This document shows positions 48,136 to 59,076 of a stretch of DNA of 64,000 nt, piece by piece. Under the pieces are notes generated by a model. That model searched no databases. It was given only the letters and a program-made list of their open reading frames with translations, and had not been told where the DNA came from. Positions within the stretch are counted from its first letter, which is position 1, and the number at the start of each line of letters is the position of its first letter. Origin of the DNA: Neorhizobium huautlense (lineage in GTDB: Bacteria > Pseudomonadota > Alphaproteobacteria > Rhizobiales > Rhizobiaceae); the NCBI RefSeq assembly GCF_002968575.1, contig NZ_PVBM01000008.1, positions 124,001 through 188,000 of the forward strand, given 5' to 3'. Made by a program: the position numbers and the translations under genes.

Positions 48136-50015
48136 CAGGAGACTCGTTTAACGCGATGGGCCGCCAGCTCTTCCTTGCGGAGCAAGGCCAGAAGCAAAGC
48201 AAGCGCCGCTGGGGTCATACCATTGACCTTTGCTGCCTGTGCCAGATTGGCAGGCCTCGAGGCCGCCAACTTTTGCCTGACCTCGTTAGAAAGACCAGAA
48301 AGTGAAGCGAAATCAAAGTCTTGAGGTATCGAACGCGCTTCATTTTTCTGTGTTGCGGCAATGTCCGCGACCTGCCTATCCATGTAAACCGCATAGCAAG
48401 CTTCAATTTCCAGAGCCTCCCGTGCTTTCGGAGAAACATCTGCCAGCTCAGGCCATACGGCGGAAAGAGAACAAAGAGTTTGGTCGGGATAGGCCAGAAT
48501 TTCGTAGGCGGTCCGTCTCTGTCCGTCCTGATTCATCTTCAGGCCGTGTCGGGCCGCCTCATTCGGCGTCAGATCGAGCGACTTCAGTATAGTTCGAAGC
48601 TGATCAAGCTCCCCGCTATATGCCTCAAACTTTTCTTGCCGTGACGCATGTATGCAACCCAGATCAATGCCTTTCGGAGTCAGTCTGAGATCTGCATTAT
48701 CCGCACGCAGAGAAAGCCGATATTCGGCACGAGAGGTGAACATTCGATACGGCTCGGTTACGCCGCGTGAAGTCAGATCGTCGATCATGACCCCGATGTA
48801 GGAATCGGCGCGGCTGAAGTGGTAAGGATCTTCGCCGCCCGCCTTGAGAGCCGCATTCAGTCCGGCCACCAGGCCCTGTGCGGCCGCCTCTTCGTACCCG
48901 GTGGTCCCGTTAATCTGCCCTGCGAGGAATAATCCGGACATCTTCATGACCTCAAGCGAGGGTGTCAGTTCGCGGGGATCGACATGATCGTATTCGATCG
49001 CATAGCCCGGCTGGAGAACGGCGACCTTTTCCAACCCCGGGATGGTACGAATAAACGCATCCTGGACGTCGGCGGGAAGCGAGGTGGAAATGCCATTGGG
49101 ATAAACAGCGAAATCGTCGAGCCCCTCCGGTTCCAAAAAAATCTGGTGACCGTCTCTCTCTCCGAAGCGGACAATCTTATCTTCGATCGACGGACAGTAG
49201 CGCGGCCCCACACCCTCGATCTGCCCTGAATACATCGCTGAGCGATGGATGTTGTCCGAGATTATCTTGTGGGTGGCTTCTGTCGTGCGGGTAACACCGC
49301 AGGCGATTTGCTGGGTTGTAATCCGGTCGGTCATGAACGAGAACGGGACGGGCTCCTCGTCGGCCTCCTGGCGACCGATACCGCCCCAATCGATTGTTCG
49401 TCCGTCGAGGCGGGCAGGGGTGCCCGTCTTCAACCGCCCGAGCCGTAACCCGCATCTCTGAAGAGTTGCCGAAAGACCGAGCGAAGGCTCTTCTCCGGCC
49501 CGACCGGCGGGGATCTTTTGATCTCCGATGTGAATCAGACCCCGGAGGAAGGTACCGGTCGTCAGTACAACCGTTCCGCATCCGAATCGGCGTCCATCCT
49601 TCATCTCCACCGCGGTTACTCGACCCTCCGCGGTCTGGATGTCGAAGGCGTCACCCTCAATGACGTCAAGGTTGGGATGGTTCAGGATTTCTCTCTGCAT
49701 CGCAAGGCGGTAAAGCTTGCGATCAGCCTGAGTTCTCGGCCCGCGTACCGCCGGTCCTTTTTTCCGATTGAGCAGACGGAATTGTATGCCTGCCTCGTCA
49801 GCAACGCGACCCATCAGACCATCAAGGGCATCAACCTCCCGGACAAGGTGCCCCTTTCCCAACCCGCCGATGGCCGGATTGCAGGACATGACGCCGATCG
49901 TCTCTATCTTGTGGGTGATCAGCGCCGTTCTGGCGCCCATCCGCGCGGAAGCACTTGCCGCTTCGCAGCCCGCATGTCCCCCGCCGATAACCACCACGTC
50001 AAATGTCGCGTCCAT
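48135..50015 (-). CDS. mnmG: tRNA uridine-5-carboxymethylaminomethyl modification enzyme MnmG
   Basis: A 626-residue FAD enzyme that, with MnmE, makes cmnm5U34 in tRNAs. The FAD motif is [14 protein letters not shown] near the start, [21 protein letters not shown] and [16 protein letters not shown] are signature segments, and the C-terminal region includes [17 protein letters not shown] chose the ATG at 50015 (MDATFDVVV) because GGAG is 8 bases upstream; in-frame GTG and ATG codons at 50024 and 50021 leave little room for it. Confidence 0.96.
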   Translation of the reverse strand: MDATFDVVVIGGGHAGCEAASASARMGARTALITHKIETIGVMSCNPAIGGLGKGHLVREVDALDGLMGRVADEAGIQFRLLNRKKGPAVRGPRTQADRKLYRLAMQREILNHPNLDVIEGDAFDIQTAEGRVTAVEMKDGRRFGCGTVVLTTGTFLRGLIHIGDQKIPAGRAGEEPSLGLSATLQRCGLRLGRLKTGTPARLDGRTIDWGGIGRQEADEEPVPFSFMTDRITTQQIACGVTRTTEATHKIISDNIHRSAMYSGQIEGVGPRYCPSIEDKIVRFGERDGHQIFLEPEGLDDFAVYPNGISTSLPADVQDAFIRTIPGLEKVAVLQPGYAIEYDHVDPRELTPSLEVMKMSGLFLAGQINGTTGYEEAAAQGLVAGLNAALKAGGEDPYHFSRADSYIGVMIDDLTSRGVTEPYRMFTSRAEYRLSLRADNADLRLTPKGIDLGCIHASRQEKFEAYSGELDQLRTILKSLDLTPNEAARHGLKMNQDGQRRTAYEILAYPDQTLCSLSAVWPELADVSPKAREALEIEACYAVYMDRQVADIAATQKNEARSIPQDFDFASLSGLSNEVRQKLAASRPANLAQAAKVNGMTPAALALLLALLRKEELAAHRVKRVS

Positions 50016-50045
50016 TTCCATCACTCCACGAACACGCCACCGGGC

Positions 50046-50059
50046 GTTTCACGTGAATC
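50046..50059. promoter_or_regulatory. parS-like site 2
   Basis: GTTTCACGTGAATC differs from the perfect site at one position in the right half. It lies in the short gap between mnmE and mnmG, 1.9 kb from site 1. Confidence 0.75.
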
Positions 50060-51356
50060 ACTTGCCGATGCAGAATTGCGAAAAGATGATATCCAAAAGC
50101 TGCTCGACATCCACATGGCCGGTTATTCGGCCAAGAGAGGAGGCTGCGGCGCGCAGGCTTTCAGCTCGGACGTCAAGCTCACTGCCGTTTAACGCTTCCT
50201 CCAGGAAATTGGAAGCCTCTTTAAGATGACGGCTATGCCTCAGGCGGTTCGGGACCAGAGAACCGGACCATAATTGTTGCAGGGTAGCAAGCAAATGCGC
50301 CCGTAGCGCCTCAAGTCCTTCCCCGGTGCGGCTGGAAATACAGAGGTCATAGGCGGACGAGGCGCCATGGCTGTCGACCTTGGTGCCGATCCGCAGCACG
50401 TTGGGCATCCCAAGAGGCATAGACTGTTGCGGTTCCGAATCGATCTCTTCGAGGTGCAGGATCAAGTCCGCCTGCTCAATGGCAGTCAAAGCCCGCCTAA
50501 CTCCTTCCAGCTCGACGCGATCGTCGGTAGACCGCAAACCGGCCGTATCGAAAAATCGCACGAGATAGCCGTCTAGGTCGATATCCACATGCAGGATGTC
50601 TCGCGTGGTGCCGGCAATCTCCGTTACAATTGCAACGTCCCGCTTGGCCAAGGCATTCAGCAGACTGGACTTGCCGGCATTGGGCGGCCCAGCGATCACC
50701 ACCTTATATCCGTCTCGGATAACCTCCCCCGCCCTGGCGGCGGCGATATGCTCCCTGAGCTCCAGAAGAAGATCTGCCATGTCCGACCACACCCCGTCAG
50801 AAACCGATCCTGGAACGTCGTCCTCGTCAGCAAAATCCAGTTCGGCTTCGATCAGCGCCCGCGCCCGGGTCAGCCTTTCGGCCCATTGATTGTAAAGCGC
50901 CGATTGGCCGCCCAGACTTTGTTCTACCGCCAGCCGGCGCTGCATCTCCGTTTCGGCGGCGATCAGATCGGCGAGGCCCTCTACCTCCACCAGATCCAGC
51001 TTGCCGTTCTCAAATGCCCTTCTTGAGAATTCTCCTGCCTCGGCCAGCCGCAGACCGAGCCGTTCGAGCTCCTCGTAAACGGCTGCAATAACGGCGCGAC
51101 TGCCATGCAGCTGAAACTCGACACAATCTTCTCCCGTAAACGAATTGGGTGCTGGGAACAGAAGCACAAACGCTTGGTCGATAACCAAGCCGTCGGGGCT
51201 CCGAATTGTTCTTAAAACTGCCCGGCGGGCTTGCGGCAAATCTCCCGCCAGAACGCGCGCCGCATCGAAGGATCCAGGGCCACTGAGCCGCAGGACTGCG
51301 ACACCCGCCGGCAACACACCGCTGGAAAGTGCAAAGATCGTATCGGATGAGATCAT
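50058..51356 (-). CDS. mnmE: tRNA modification GTPase MnmE
   Basis: A 432-residue protein with an N-terminal tetrahydrofolate-binding domain ([33 protein letters not shown]), a helical domain, and an inserted GTPase domain with [15 protein letters not shown] (G1), GTTRDI (G2) and DTAGLR (G3). The C-terminal FCIGK has the conserved catalytic Cys429. It works with MnmG on wobble uridine in tRNAs. It is part of the rho-side minus-strand cluster with mnmG. Confidence 0.95.
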   Translation of the reverse strand: MISSDTIFALSSGVLPAGVAVLRLSGPGSFDAARVLAGDLPQARRAVLRTIRSPDGLVIDQAFVLLFPAPNSFTGEDCVEFQLHGSRAVIAAVYEELERLGLRLAEAGEFSRRAFENGKLDLVEVEGLADLIAAETEMQRRLAVEQSLGGQSALYNQWAERLTRARALIEAELDFADEDDVPGSVSDGVWSDMADLLLELREHIAAARAGEVIRDGYKVVIAGPPNAGKSSLLNALAKRDVAIVTEIAGTTRDILHVDIDLDGYLVRFFDTAGLRSTDDRVELEGVRRALTAIEQADLILHLEEIDSEPQQSMPLGMPNVLRIGTKVDSHGASSAYDLCISSRTGEGLEALRAHLLATLQQLWSGSLVPNRLRHSRHLKEASNFLEEALNGSELDVRAESLRAAASSLGRITGHVDVEQLLDIIFSQFCIGK

Positions 51357-51380
51357 GGCATTGCCTTAACAAACCAGATC

Positions 51381-51418
51381 CGAAAAATCAAAAAGCGCCC
51401 AGACGAGCCGAGCGCTTC
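51381..51418 (-). terminator. Rho-independent terminator after rho
   Basis: On the minus strand AAGCGC (from 51418) and GCGCTT (to 51394) form a stem around a 13-base loop, followed by TTTGATTTTT. It ends the rho transcript. Confidence 0.75.
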
Positions 51419-51441
51419 CTGTAATTGAATCCGGCTAACGA

Positions 51442-52707
51442 TCAGGTGTTCATCGAATCGAAGAAATCGGCGTTGTTCTTCGTCTGTTTCAACTTGTCGA
51501 TCAGGAATTCGATGGCGTCCGTCGTTCCCATCGGCGCAAGGATACGACGAAGCACGAAGATCTTCTGCAGGTCCTGGCGCGGCACAAGCAGGTCTTCTTT
51601 CCGGGTACCGGACTTGAGGATATCCATCGACGGGAAGATGCGTTTGTCGGCCACCTTTCGGTCAAGGACGATTTCCGAGTTGCCGGTGCCCTTGAACTCT
51701 TCAAAGATGACTTCGTCCATGCGGCTTCCGGTATCGATCAGAGCGGTTGCGATGATCGTCAACGAACCGCCTTCCTCGATGTTGCGGGCTGCGCCGAAAA
51801 AGCGTTTCGGACGCTGCAGCGCATTGGCGTCGACACCGCCTGTCAGAACCTTGCCGGACGAGGGAACGACAGTGTTGTAGGCGCGGCCGAGGCGGGTAAT
51901 GGAATCGAGCAGGATCACGACGTCGCGGCCGTGTTCGACAAGACGTTTCGCTTTTTCGATGACCATTTCGGCGACCTGAACGTGCCGAACCGCCGGTTCA
52001 TCGAAAGTCGAGGAAACAACCTCTCCTTTCACCGAACGCTGCATGTCCGTCACTTCCTCCGGCCGCTCGTCGATCAGAAGAACGATCAGGTAACATTCCG
52101 GATGATTGGCGGTGATCGAATGGGCGATGTTCTGCAGCAGAACGGTCTTGCCGGTCCGCGGAGGAGCGACGATAAGGCCGCGCTGACCCTTTCCGAGTGG
52201 AGCGACCAGATCGATGACCCGCGCGGACAAGTCCTTGGAGGTTGGGATATCGAGTTCCATCTTGAAGCGCTCGTTGGGATAGAGCGGCGTCAGATTGTCG
52301 AAATGGACCTTGTGGCGAATTTTTTCCGGATCGTCGAAATTGATCGTATTGACCTTCAGCAGAGCGAAATAGCGCTCGCCTTCCTTCGGGCCGCGGATCG
52401 GCCCTTCGACGGTGTCGCCGCTTTTCAGGGAGAAACGGCGGATCTGGGACGGGGAGATGTAGATATCGTCGGGACCCGGCAGGTAGTTGGCGTTCGCCGA
52501 CCGCAAGAAGCCGAACCCGTCCTGCAAGACCTCGACCACCCCCTCGCCGATGATTTCGACGTCCTGGCTCGCCAGAACCTTGAGGATTGCGAACATCAGC
52601 TCCTGCTTGCGCATCGTGCTGGCATTCTCGACCTCAAGTGATTCGGCAAAGGTCAGCAAATCCGTAGGGGATTTGCTCTTGAGTTCTTGAAGCTTCATTT
52701 CAGCCAT
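51442..52707 (-). CDS. rho: Transcription termination factor Rho
   Basis: A 421-residue hexameric RNA helicase. An N-terminal helical part and RNA-binding domain ([34 protein letters not shown]) is followed by an ATPase with P-loop APPRTGKT (181-188), [14 protein letters not shown], and [15 protein letters not shown]. It stops transcripts not covered by ribosomes. A later Met (MKLQELKSK, 9 bases in) is an alternative start. It sits between mnmE and hemJ in the usual rhizobial order. Confidence 0.97.
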   Translation of the reverse strand: MAEMKLQELKSKSPTDLLTFAESLEVENASTMRKQELMFAILKVLASQDVEIIGEGVVEVLQDGFGFLRSANANYLPGPDDIYISPSQIRRFSLKSGDTVEGPIRGPKEGERYFALLKVNTINFDDPEKIRHKVHFDNLTPLYPNERFKMELDIPTSKDLSARVIDLVAPLGKGQRGLIVAPPRTGKTVLLQNIAHSITANHPECYLIVLLIDERPEEVTDMQRSVKGEVVSSTFDEPAVRHVQVAEMVIEKAKRLVEHGRDVVILLDSITRLGRAYNTVVPSSGKVLTGGVDANALQRPKRFFGAARNIEEGGSLTIIATALIDTGSRMDEVIFEEFKGTGNSEIVLDRKVADKRIFPSMDILKSGTRKEDLLVPRQDLQKIFVLRRILAPMGTTDAIEFLIDKLKQTKNNADFFDSMNT

Positions 52708-52836
52708 GAAGGGGGACCATATTGAGGATTTCAGGGAGATTGTAGGCGTGTCGGTGAAATTCGCTACCGCGGAAAATGATCCGGGGACGACGGGAAATTA
52801 CACGCATGCCACGAGATGAGATGGGGGGAAAATAGC

Positions 52837-52850
52837 GATTCACGTGGAAC
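52837..52850. promoter_or_regulatory. parS-like site 3
   Basis: GATTCACGTGGAAC matches GTTNCACGTGNAAC except one base in the left half. It lies in the gap between rho and hemJ, close to the hemJ stop. The rest of this 180-base gap shows nothing else I can name. Confidence 0.6.
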
Positions 52851-52889
52851 GCCGCAAGAGGCTTCGCCAAATCTCGTCAAAGAAAGCGA

Positions 52890-53435
52890 TCAGAAAGGTT
52901 TTACGATCACCAAAATGACGATTCCGATCATCAGCAAGGTCGGCAACTCGTTCATCATTCGCCAGTAACGCGGCGACCTTCTCGGACCGTCTGCGGCAAA
53001 CGCCCTCACCGCTCGGCTGAACAGCACATGCACCGCCGTGAGAAGAACCACCAGGGTGATTTTCCCGTGCAGCCACCCGCCCCGGAGCTGATAGACATCC
53101 CAGGCGAGGTAAAGACCGAGTACCCATGTGATCATCATCGCCGGGTTCATGATGATCCTCAGAAGCCGCTGCTCCATGATCTTGAATGTTTCCGATTGTG
53201 CCGAGCTCGGCTCAGCGTCGCTGTGATAGATGAACAGCCTTGGCATGTAGAGAAGCCCGGCCATCCACGAGATCACGGCGATCACATGAAAAGCCTTGAC
53301 GTAGAGGATGAAGTCATCCGGCCTGGCGAGATAGACTGCCCCAAGGATTGCGATGAATACGCCGAGAGCAACGACCGCCCTGAGAGCCGAGCGCCGTCCC
53401 GCCGGTTTTCCGGCCTGCAGCTCCTTCGGCCTCAT
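52890..53435 (-). CDS. hemJ: Protoporphyrinogen IX oxidase, HemJ type
   Basis: A 181-residue membrane protein with four or five hydrophobic segments. [27 protein letters not shown] carries the conserved heme-ligand His, [20 protein letters not shown] and [24 protein letters not shown] complete the family pattern. HemJ oxidises protoporphyrinogen IX in the penultimate step of heme synthesis. The ATG overlaps the hemE stop by 4 bases, so hemE and hemJ form an operon. Confidence 0.94.
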   Translation of the reverse strand: MRPKELQAGKPAGRRSALRAVVALGVFIAILGAVYLARPDDFILYVKAFHVIAVISWMAGLLYMPRLFIYHSDAEPSSAQSETFKIMEQRLLRIIMNPAMMITWVLGLYLAWDVYQLRGGWLHGKITLVVLLTAVHVLFSRAVRAFAADGPRRSPRYWRMMNELPTLLMIGIVILVIVKPF

Positions 53436-54466
53436 GTTCTTGCCTCACGCACCCGCCTGATCAACCTCGTCACGTTTTCCGGATCAGCCTCCGGGGTGAT
53501 GCCATGGCCGAGATTGAAGATCAGCGGCCCATGCCCGAGCTTGTCGAGAATAGCGTCGACCCCCTCATCGAGCGATTTACCACCCGCAACGACCCGCATC
53601 GGATCGAGATTGCCCTGGATCGGGCCTTCCTTCTGCAGCTCGGCCGCGAAGGAAAGCGGAACCGACCAATCGAGACCGATCGCGTCGGCCTTCGTCTTCT
53701 GGCGGTAGTGAAGCAGGTTGAGGCCCGCCCCTTTGGCGAATGCGATGATCTTTGCCTGCGGCCGACGGGCGCGGACGATTTCGATCATCCGCGCCACTGG
53801 TTTTACCGCAAAATCCTCGAACTCACGCTCGCCGAGCACACCCGCCCAGGAATCGAAAATCTGAACCGCATCGGCACCGGCATCGATCTGGGCGATCAGA
53901 TATTCCGCTGAGATTTCCGCCAGGAAAGACAGGAGTTTTTCGAAAGCTTCGATATGCCGGTAGCCGAAAAGCCGTGCCGGCGCCTGGTCCGGCGTCCCAT
54001 GTCCGGCGATCATGTAGGTCGCCACCGTCCAGGGCGCGCCGCAGAAACCCAGCAGCGCCGTTTCTTCCGGCAATTCCTGCCGCAGGCGACGTACCGTTTC
54101 GATCACGGGCGCCAGATGATCCAGCACGCTCTCCCCGTTAAGCTTTCCGATGCCGGAAACGTCGATGGGATCCATCTGCGGCCCTTCGCCCTGCACGAAA
54201 CGAACGTTCCGTTTCAGCGCATCGGGAATCACGAGAATGTCTGAGAACAGGATAGCCGCGTCGAAGCCGTAGCGTCGGATCGGCTGCAAGGTTACCTCGA
54301 CAGCGAAATCCGGCGTGTAACAGAGATCAAGGAAACTCCCTGCCTTAGCTCGGGTTTCCCGGTACTCCGGCAGATAACGTCCCGCCTGTCTCATGAGCCA
54401 GATTGGTGGCGGAGCAACGGTTTGGCCGTTCAGCACCTCGACGATCTTCCGGTATGGGCCGGTCAA
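53432..54466 (-). CDS. hemE: Uroporphyrinogen decarboxylase
   Basis: A 344-residue enzyme that removes four carboxyls from uroporphyrinogen III to give coproporphyrinogen III. It shows [17 protein letters not shown] (substrate arginines) and [19 protein letters not shown] with the catalytic Asp, then [14 protein letters not shown] and [17 protein letters not shown]. The start is TTG at 54466 with GGGAGA 7 bases upstream. Its 5' side faces the putative oriC, as in other alphaproteobacteria whose origins lie next to hemE. Confidence 0.96.
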   Translation of the reverse strand: MTGPYRKIVEVLNGQTVAPPPIWLMRQAGRYLPEYRETRAKAGSFLDLCYTPDFAVEVTLQPIRRYGFDAAILFSDILVIPDALKRNVRFVQGEGPQMDPIDVSGIGKLNGESVLDHLAPVIETVRRLRQELPEETALLGFCGAPWTVATYMIAGHGTPDQAPARLFGYRHIEAFEKLLSFLAEISAEYLIAQIDAGADAVQIFDSWAGVLGEREFEDFAVKPVARMIEIVRARRPQAKIIAFAKGAGLNLLHYRQKTKADAIGLDWSVPLSFAAELQKEGPIQGNLDPMRVVAGGKSLDEGVDAILDKLGHGPLIFNLGHGITPEADPENVTRLIRRVREART

Positions 54467-54869
54467 TGGGGTCTCCCTAAAATAAAAGAAATGAATCTAG
54501 AATAGGTTTCTATTTCTTAGAGTCGGTGAGTAGCAAGGATTAAAGTCAAACCACCGGCAACGCGACCATCGGCCGCCTTTTGCAAAGTTCGGGAGAGAAA
54601 AACGCGGTCACTGCGAGGTTTTTAGAGATAAGTCGATTCCTCAAGTTGCATCAAAGCGTTATGGTAGTGCTGGAGCGAATGCAGTTTGTGGATAAGCTGT
54701 GGAGCGAAAAGGTGCTTGATGCCCTTGTCCACAGAGTGCACAAGCATCCTCGATCTACATCCGCAGAACCAGCGAATGTGGAAAACTCGGAGGTTTTCCC
54801 AAGCCCGGAGCTTTGGCCCGGCCGAGTCGATCGTCTCTCCCGGGTTGTCAACAAAGGGTAAAGATTAGC
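54467..54869. other. Putative chromosomal replication origin (oriC)
   Basis: The 403-base gap between hemE and ppsR holds three DnaA-box-like sites: TGTGGATAA at 54687-54695 (reverse of perfect TTATCCACA), TTGTCCACA at 54725-54733 and TGTGGAAAA at 54777-54785 (one mismatch each). An AT-rich stretch lies at 54479-54548. Genes on both sides point away from it over several kb, and parABS lies close by. In Caulobacter and Sinorhizobium the origin is next to hemE; I infer the same here. Confidence 0.75.
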
Positions 54870-55691
54870 GTGGAGAACCGAAAAAATTTCTTCCATCTGC
54901 ATCTGATATCTGACTCGACCGGAGAGACTCTCATCTCCGCGGGCCGCGCGGCCGCCGCCCAATTTCAGTCCTCGCTTGCGGTTGAACATGTCTACCCGCT
55001 GATCCGCAACCGTAAGCAGCTGCTGGCGGTGCTCGAAGCCGTCGACCAGGAACCGGGTATCGTGCTCTATACGATTGTCGATCACGAGCTGGCCGGATTG
55101 ATCGATGAACGGTGTCGGGACATGGGACTGCCCTCGGTTAATGTTCTGGAGCCGGTCATGATCACCTTCCAGGCCTATCTGGGCGCGCCGTCGCGCCGTC
55201 GCGTCGGTGCCCAGCACGCTCTGAATGCCGATTATTTCAAACGCATCGAAGCCCTCAACTTCACGATGGATCATGATGACGGCCAGATGCCGGAGAGTTA
55301 TGATGAAGCAGACGTGGTGTTGATCGGGATCAGCCGCACCTCGAAGACGCCAACCAGCATCTACCTCGCTAATCGCGGCATCAAGACTGCCAATATCCCG
55401 ATCGTTCAAGGCGTGGACCTGCCGGAAAGCCTCTATCGCGCCGCCCGGCCGCTGATTGTCGGTTTGATAGCGACGACGGATCGGATCAGTCAGGTGCGCG
55501 AGAACCGTGATCTGGGCGCCACGCAGGGTTTCGACCGACACCATTATACCGACCGGGCCAGCATCAACGAGGAACTGAAATATGCGCGGGCGCTTTGCGC
55601 CCGTCATAACTGGCCGGTCATCGACGTAACGCGGAGATCCATCGAAGAGACGGCGGCGGCGATCGTTGCGCTGCGCCCGAAGCTGCGTTAA
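54870..55691 (+). CDS. ppsR: Pyruvate, phosphate dikinase / PEP synthase regulatory protein (DUF299)
   Basis: A 273-residue bifunctional kinase/pyrophosphorylase that phosphorylates or dephosphorylates a threonine of PPDK or PEP synthase using ADP. The N-terminus [21 protein letters not shown], the P-loop-like [11 protein letters not shown] (151-160), and [11 protein letters not shown] near the end are diagnostic. I use the GTG at 54870 ([12 protein letters not shown]), since upstream frame sequence lies in the origin gap and has no family match. Which target enzyme it controls is not visible here. Confidence 0.9.
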   Translation: MENRKNFFHLHLISDSTGETLISAGRAAAAQFQSSLAVEHVYPLIRNRKQLLAVLEAVDQEPGIVLYTIVDHELAGLIDERCRDMGLPSVNVLEPVMITFQAYLGAPSRRRVGAQHALNADYFKRIEALNFTMDHDDGQMPESYDEADVVLIGISRTSKTPTSIYLANRGIKTANIPIVQGVDLPESLYRAARPLIVGLIATTDRISQVRENRDLGATQGFDRHHYTDRASINEELKYARALCARHNWPVIDVTRRSIEETAAAIVALRPKLR

Positions 55692-55723
55692 GCGAAACCG
55701 CCTGCGGTTTCTGGGAGATATTC

Positions 55724-56317
55724 GTGACGTCGCCTCTCGTACTTGCCTCCTCCAGCCCTTTTCGTCGAATGCTGATGGAAAATGCCGGCCTGACCTTTGA
55801 AAGTCAGGCGGCGGATATCGACGAGCGGAAGATTGAAGCCAGCCTGGAAGGAGCAAGTCCTGATAAGGTCGCACTCACTCTTGCGAGAGCAAAGGCCCTG
55901 GAGGTCAGTCAGCGGCATTCGGGTGCGCTGGTGATCGGGTCGGACCAGACCATGTCGGTCGGCAATCGTGTTTTTCACAAACCGAAATCGCTTGGCGAAG
56001 CGAAGGAGAACCTTCTGTCGCTGTCGGGCAAGACCCACCGGCTGAACAGCGCCATCGCCATTGTCAGGGATCACGGCGTCTTGTGGGAGCACGTCTCCCA
56101 CGCCGACCTGACGGTGCGCCCGCTGACGGAAGCCTTTGTTGACCGATATCTGGCGCGGGTGGGCGAAAAGGCATTTTCCAGCGTCGGGGCCTATCAGCTG
56201 GAAGGCGAGGGAATTCAACTTTTCTCTGAGATAGAAGGCGACTATTTCACCATCCTGGGTCTGCCGATGTTGCCGCTCCTCGATAAGCTGCGGGAGCTTG
56301 CTGCAATCGATGGCTGA
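55724..56317 (+). CDS. maf: Maf/YceF family nucleoside triphosphate pyrophosphatase
   Basis: A 197-residue protein. [18 protein letters not shown] is the standard opening, with [32 protein letters not shown] and [23 protein letters not shown] as further signatures. Maf proteins hydrolyse non-canonical or modified nucleoside triphosphates and are linked to division arrest. The start is GTG with GGGAGA 6 bases upstream. It heads a tight plus-strand run with aroE, coaE and dnaQ. Confidence 0.92.
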   Translation: MTSPLVLASSSPFRRMLMENAGLTFESQAADIDERKIEASLEGASPDKVALTLARAKALEVSQRHSGALVIGSDQTMSVGNRVFHKPKSLGEAKENLLSLSGKTHRLNSAIAIVRDHGVLWEHVSHADLTVRPLTEAFVDRYLARVGEKAFSSVGAYQLEGEGIQLFSEIEGDYFTILGLPMLPLLDKLRELAAIDG

Positions 56318-57170
56318 TTCACGTGAAACATTCTTGGTTAACGCCTTCGTCACCGGCTGGCCGGTCAAGCATTCCCGCTCGCCGATGATCCACAATCACT
56401 GGCTGAAGCAATTAGGCATCGCCGGCTCCTATCGGGCGGAGGCGGTGACGGAAGCGGACTTCCCAGCTTTTATCCGCTCTTTGAGGGATGGCAGTTCCGG
56501 TTATCGCGGCGGCAATGTCACCATTCCGCATAAAGAACTTGCTTTTAAGCTCGCAGACAGGCCGGATGAACTGGCCGAAGAACTTGGAGCATCCAACACG
56601 CTGTGGATGGAGGAGGCAATCCTCCATGCGACGAACACAGATGGTTACGGCTTCACCGCCAATCTCGATGATCGTCACCTTGGCTGGGACCGAGCCGATC
56701 GGGCGGTGATCTTCGGCGCGGGCGGAGCGAGCAGGGCGGTCATTCAGGCGGTCCGCGACCGCGGCATTGGCGAGATTCATGTGGTCAATCGCACATTGCC
56801 CCGAGCCAAAGAGCTCGCAGATCGCTTTGGCGCCAAGGTACATGCTCATCCGCTGGAAGCCCTGAACGAGGTGATGACGGGCGCGGGATTGTTCGTCAAC
56901 ACCACCTCGCTTGGTATGGACGGCAGTCCGGCACCTGACGTGAATTTTTCCCCTCTCCGTAGCGGTGCCGTGGTGACAGACATCGTTTACATACCGCTGA
57001 AGACTCCTTTGCTGACTCAGGCAGAAGAGCAGGGGTTCCCGATTGTCGATGGCCTTGGAATGCTTCTGCATCAGGCGGTGCCGGGTTTCGAGAAGTGGTT
57101 CGGCCGCCGGCCGACTGTCGATGCGGCGCTTCGAGATATAGTGATTGCCGATATGGAAAGACACGGATGA
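56310..57170 (+). CDS. aroE: Shikimate dehydrogenase
   Basis: A 286-residue NADPH enzyme of the shikimate pathway. Substrate residues include [11 protein letters not shown], the catalytic Lys75 in NVTIPHK and Asp111 in ATNTDGYGF; the NADP loop is [14 protein letters not shown]. The ATG at 56310 overlaps the maf stop by 8 bases. Residues 3-6 (DSRET) are encoded by a parS-like site, so the first codons double as a DNA signal. Its end overlaps coaE by 4 bases. Confidence 0.95.
   Translation: MADSRETFLVNAFVTGWPVKHSRSPMIHNHWLKQLGIAGSYRAEAVTEADFPAFIRSLRDGSSGYRGGNVTIPHKELAFKLADRPDELAEELGASNTLWMEEAILHATNTDGYGFTANLDDRHLGWDRADRAVIFGAGGASRAVIQAVRDRGIGEIHVVNRTLPRAKELADRFGAKVHAHPLEALNEVMTGAGLFVNTTSLGMDGSPAPDVNFSPLRSGAVVTDIVYIPLKTPLLTQAEEQGFPIVDGLGMLLHQAVPGFEKWFGRRPTVDAALRDIVIADMERHG
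56316..56329. promoter_or_regulatory. parS-like site 4
   Basis: GATTCACGTGAAAC differs from the perfect site at one position. It lies inside the first codons of aroE, on the far side of oriC from the other three sites. Confidence 0.75.
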
Positions 57171-57769
57171 TCGTCGTCGGCCTCACCGGCTCCATTGGCA
57201 TGGGCAAGTCCACGACCGCAAAAATGTTTGCGGAGGAGGGTGTGCCGGTGAATGATTCCGATGCCGTTGTGCACGACCTTTACCGCGGCGATGCCGTGGC
57301 ACCCATCGGTATTGCTTTTCCAGGTAGCGTCAGGGACGGCGCTGTCGATCGACAGGAGCTGTCGCGCCAGCTTTCTGCCGCACCAGAAAAATTCCAGATC
57401 CTCGAAGCGATCGTCCATCCGCTGGTCCGCCAGCGTGAAATCGCCTTTCTCGAGCGGCATCGGCAGTCGGAGACGGATATTGTTGTCCTAGATATTCCGC
57501 TGCTTTTTGAGGTGAAAGGTGCAGATCGGGTGGATGTGGTAGTGGTTGTCACCTGTGATCCACAGATCCAGCGGGCGAGGGTACTTGCGCGCCCCGGCAT
57601 GACCGAGGAAAAATTGGCGATGATTCTCTCCCGCCAGCTGCCTGATTCAGAGAAACGAGAAAAAGCCGATTTCCTGATCGATACCGGCCTCGGTCTCGAG
57701 AGAGCGAAAGCAAGGGTGCGGGAAATCATCGCCTCTTTAAGATCCGGAAAGATGAGCGAGCATGCGTGA
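57167..57769 (+). CDS. coaE: Dephospho-CoA kinase
   Basis: A 200-residue P-loop kinase for the last step of coenzyme A synthesis. The P-loop GSIGMGKST is at 8-16, followed by [11 protein letters not shown] with the catalytic Asp region, and [12 protein letters not shown] and [20 protein letters not shown] later. The ATG overlaps the aroE stop by 4 bases and its end overlaps dnaQ by 8. Length is normal. Confidence 0.95.
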   Translation: MIVVGLTGSIGMGKSTTAKMFAEEGVPVNDSDAVVHDLYRGDAVAPIGIAFPGSVRDGAVDRQELSRQLSAAPEKFQILEAIVHPLVRQREIAFLERHRQSETDIVVLDIPLLFEVKGADRVDVVVVVTCDPQIQRARVLARPGMTEEKLAMILSRQLPDSEKREKADFLIDTGLGLERAKARVREIIASLRSGKMSEHA

Positions 57770-58466
57770 GATTATCTTCGATACGGAAACCACCGGCCTC
57801 GAGACCCGATTCGATCGCGTGATCGAAATCGGCGGCATCGAGCTGATCAACAATTTTCCGACAGGCAAGACGCTGCATCTTTACATCAATCCTGGCGACC
57901 GCAAGGTTCATCCGGATGCATTGGCGGTGCATGGCATCACCGATGAGTTCCTGAAGGACAAGCCAGGTTTTGCAGATATTGCCCACCAGATCGTCGAATT
58001 TTTCGACGGTGCCAAATGGATTGCCCACAATGCCAACTTCGATATCGGCTTCATCAACGCAGAATTCGAAAGGATAGGACTGCCCCCGGTGCAGACCGAC
58101 CGGGTAGTCGACACGCTCGCCCTGGCTCGCCGCAAGCATCCAATGGGTCCGAATTCGCTGGATGCGCTATGCCGCCGTTATGGCATCGACAACGCCCATC
58201 GTACCAAGCACGGCGCCCTCCTCGACTCCGAGCTTCTGGCGGAAGTCTATATCGAGATGACGGGCGGGCGTCAGGCTGCCCTCGGCCTGATGGGTACCGA
58301 GCGGTCAACGACCGTCATCGAGGTGGACGAAATCGTAGTGACTGCTGTCGGCCGGCCACGGCCTTTGCCGAACAGATTGACGGAAGCAGAGGTCGAGGCG
58401 CATGCCGCAATGGTGGCCTCGCTCAAGGACAAGGCACTCTGGCTCAAATACAAGCCTGCCGAATAA
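57762..58466 (+). CDS. dnaQ: DNA polymerase III epsilon subunit
   Basis: The 234-residue proofreading exonuclease of the replicative polymerase. DEDDh residues are Asp7 and Glu9 in FDTETTG, Asp94 in AHNANFDIGF, and His150 and Asp155 in HRTKHGALLDSELLAE. The C-terminal 60 residues hold the linker and alpha-binding part. It is last in the maf-aroE-coaE-dnaQ run and followed by a strong terminator. Confidence 0.95.
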   Translation: MREIIFDTETTGLETRFDRVIEIGGIELINNFPTGKTLHLYINPGDRKVHPDALAVHGITDEFLKDKPGFADIAHQIVEFFDGAKWIAHNANFDIGFINAEFERIGLPPVQTDRVVDTLALARRKHPMGPNSLDALCRRYGIDNAHRTKHGALLDSELLAEVYIEMTGGRQAALGLMGTERSTTVIEVDEIVVTAVGRPRPLPNRLTEAEVEAHAAMVASLKDKALWLKYKPAE

Positions 58467-58468
58467 AA

Positions 58469-58496
58469 AAACCGGGTTTTAGCCCGGTTTCTTTTT
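58469..58496. terminator. Bidirectional terminator between dnaQ and secB
   Basis: AAACCGGG (58469-58476) pairs with CCCGGTTT (58483-58490), with TTTTT after it and an A run before it, so it serves both convergent genes. Confidence 0.9.
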
Positions 58497-58514
58497 GATG
58501 ATATGACGCTTGAA

Positions 58515-58991
58515 TCAACTGTTCAGGGCCTGGACCTTCGAGCGAGCCTGCTCTTCAGCCATACGTTGGGTGAACATCTGGGCGAAATCGATCGGATCGA
58601 TCATCAGCGGCGGGAAGCCGCCGTTACGCGTGACGTCGGCGACGATCTGGCGGGCGAAGGGGAAAAGCAGCCGCGGGCACTCGATGAAGAGAAGCGGCAG
58701 CATATGTTCCTGAGGAAAGCCGGTAATGCGGAAGACGCCGCCGTACACGAGCTCCGCCGCAAAAACCACCTTGTCGCCATCCTTGGCTTCGGCGTTCAGC
58801 GTCAGCACTACATCGAAATCGGCCTCAGAAAGCGGATTGGCATTGACATTGACATTGATCGTAATGCCGGGAGCCTTGTCGCGGGCCTGCAGCGAACGTG
58901 GCGCGCCGGGATTCTCGAACGAGAGATCCTTGGTATATTGCGCCAGAATGTTGATGGACGGCTGGGCGGCCTGGTTGTTTTCGTCTGCCAT
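58515..58991 (-). CDS. secB: Protein-export chaperone SecB
   Basis: A 158-residue tetrameric chaperone that holds preproteins unfolded for Sec[52 protein letters not shown] (read in two parts) and [31 protein letters not shown] are the standard SecB segments. Length is typical. It converges on dnaQ and lies upstream of nothing else on its strand nearby except the FxsA gene, 85 bases away. Confidence 0.96.
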   Translation of the reverse strand: MADENNQAAQPSINILAQYTKDLSFENPGAPRSLQARDKAPGITINVNVNANPLSEADFDVVLTLNAEAKDGDKVVFAAELVYGGVFRITGFPQEHMLPLLFIECPRLLFPFARQIVADVTRNGGFPPLMIDPIDFAQMFTQRMAEEQARSKVQALNS

Positions 58992-59076
58992 TGGGACTTC
59001 CTCGAGGCTCTGGAACGTTGAGGCCCTCTAACATTTCGGAATATGCCTTACAACCCTGGCAAACTTCCAGGCCCGT

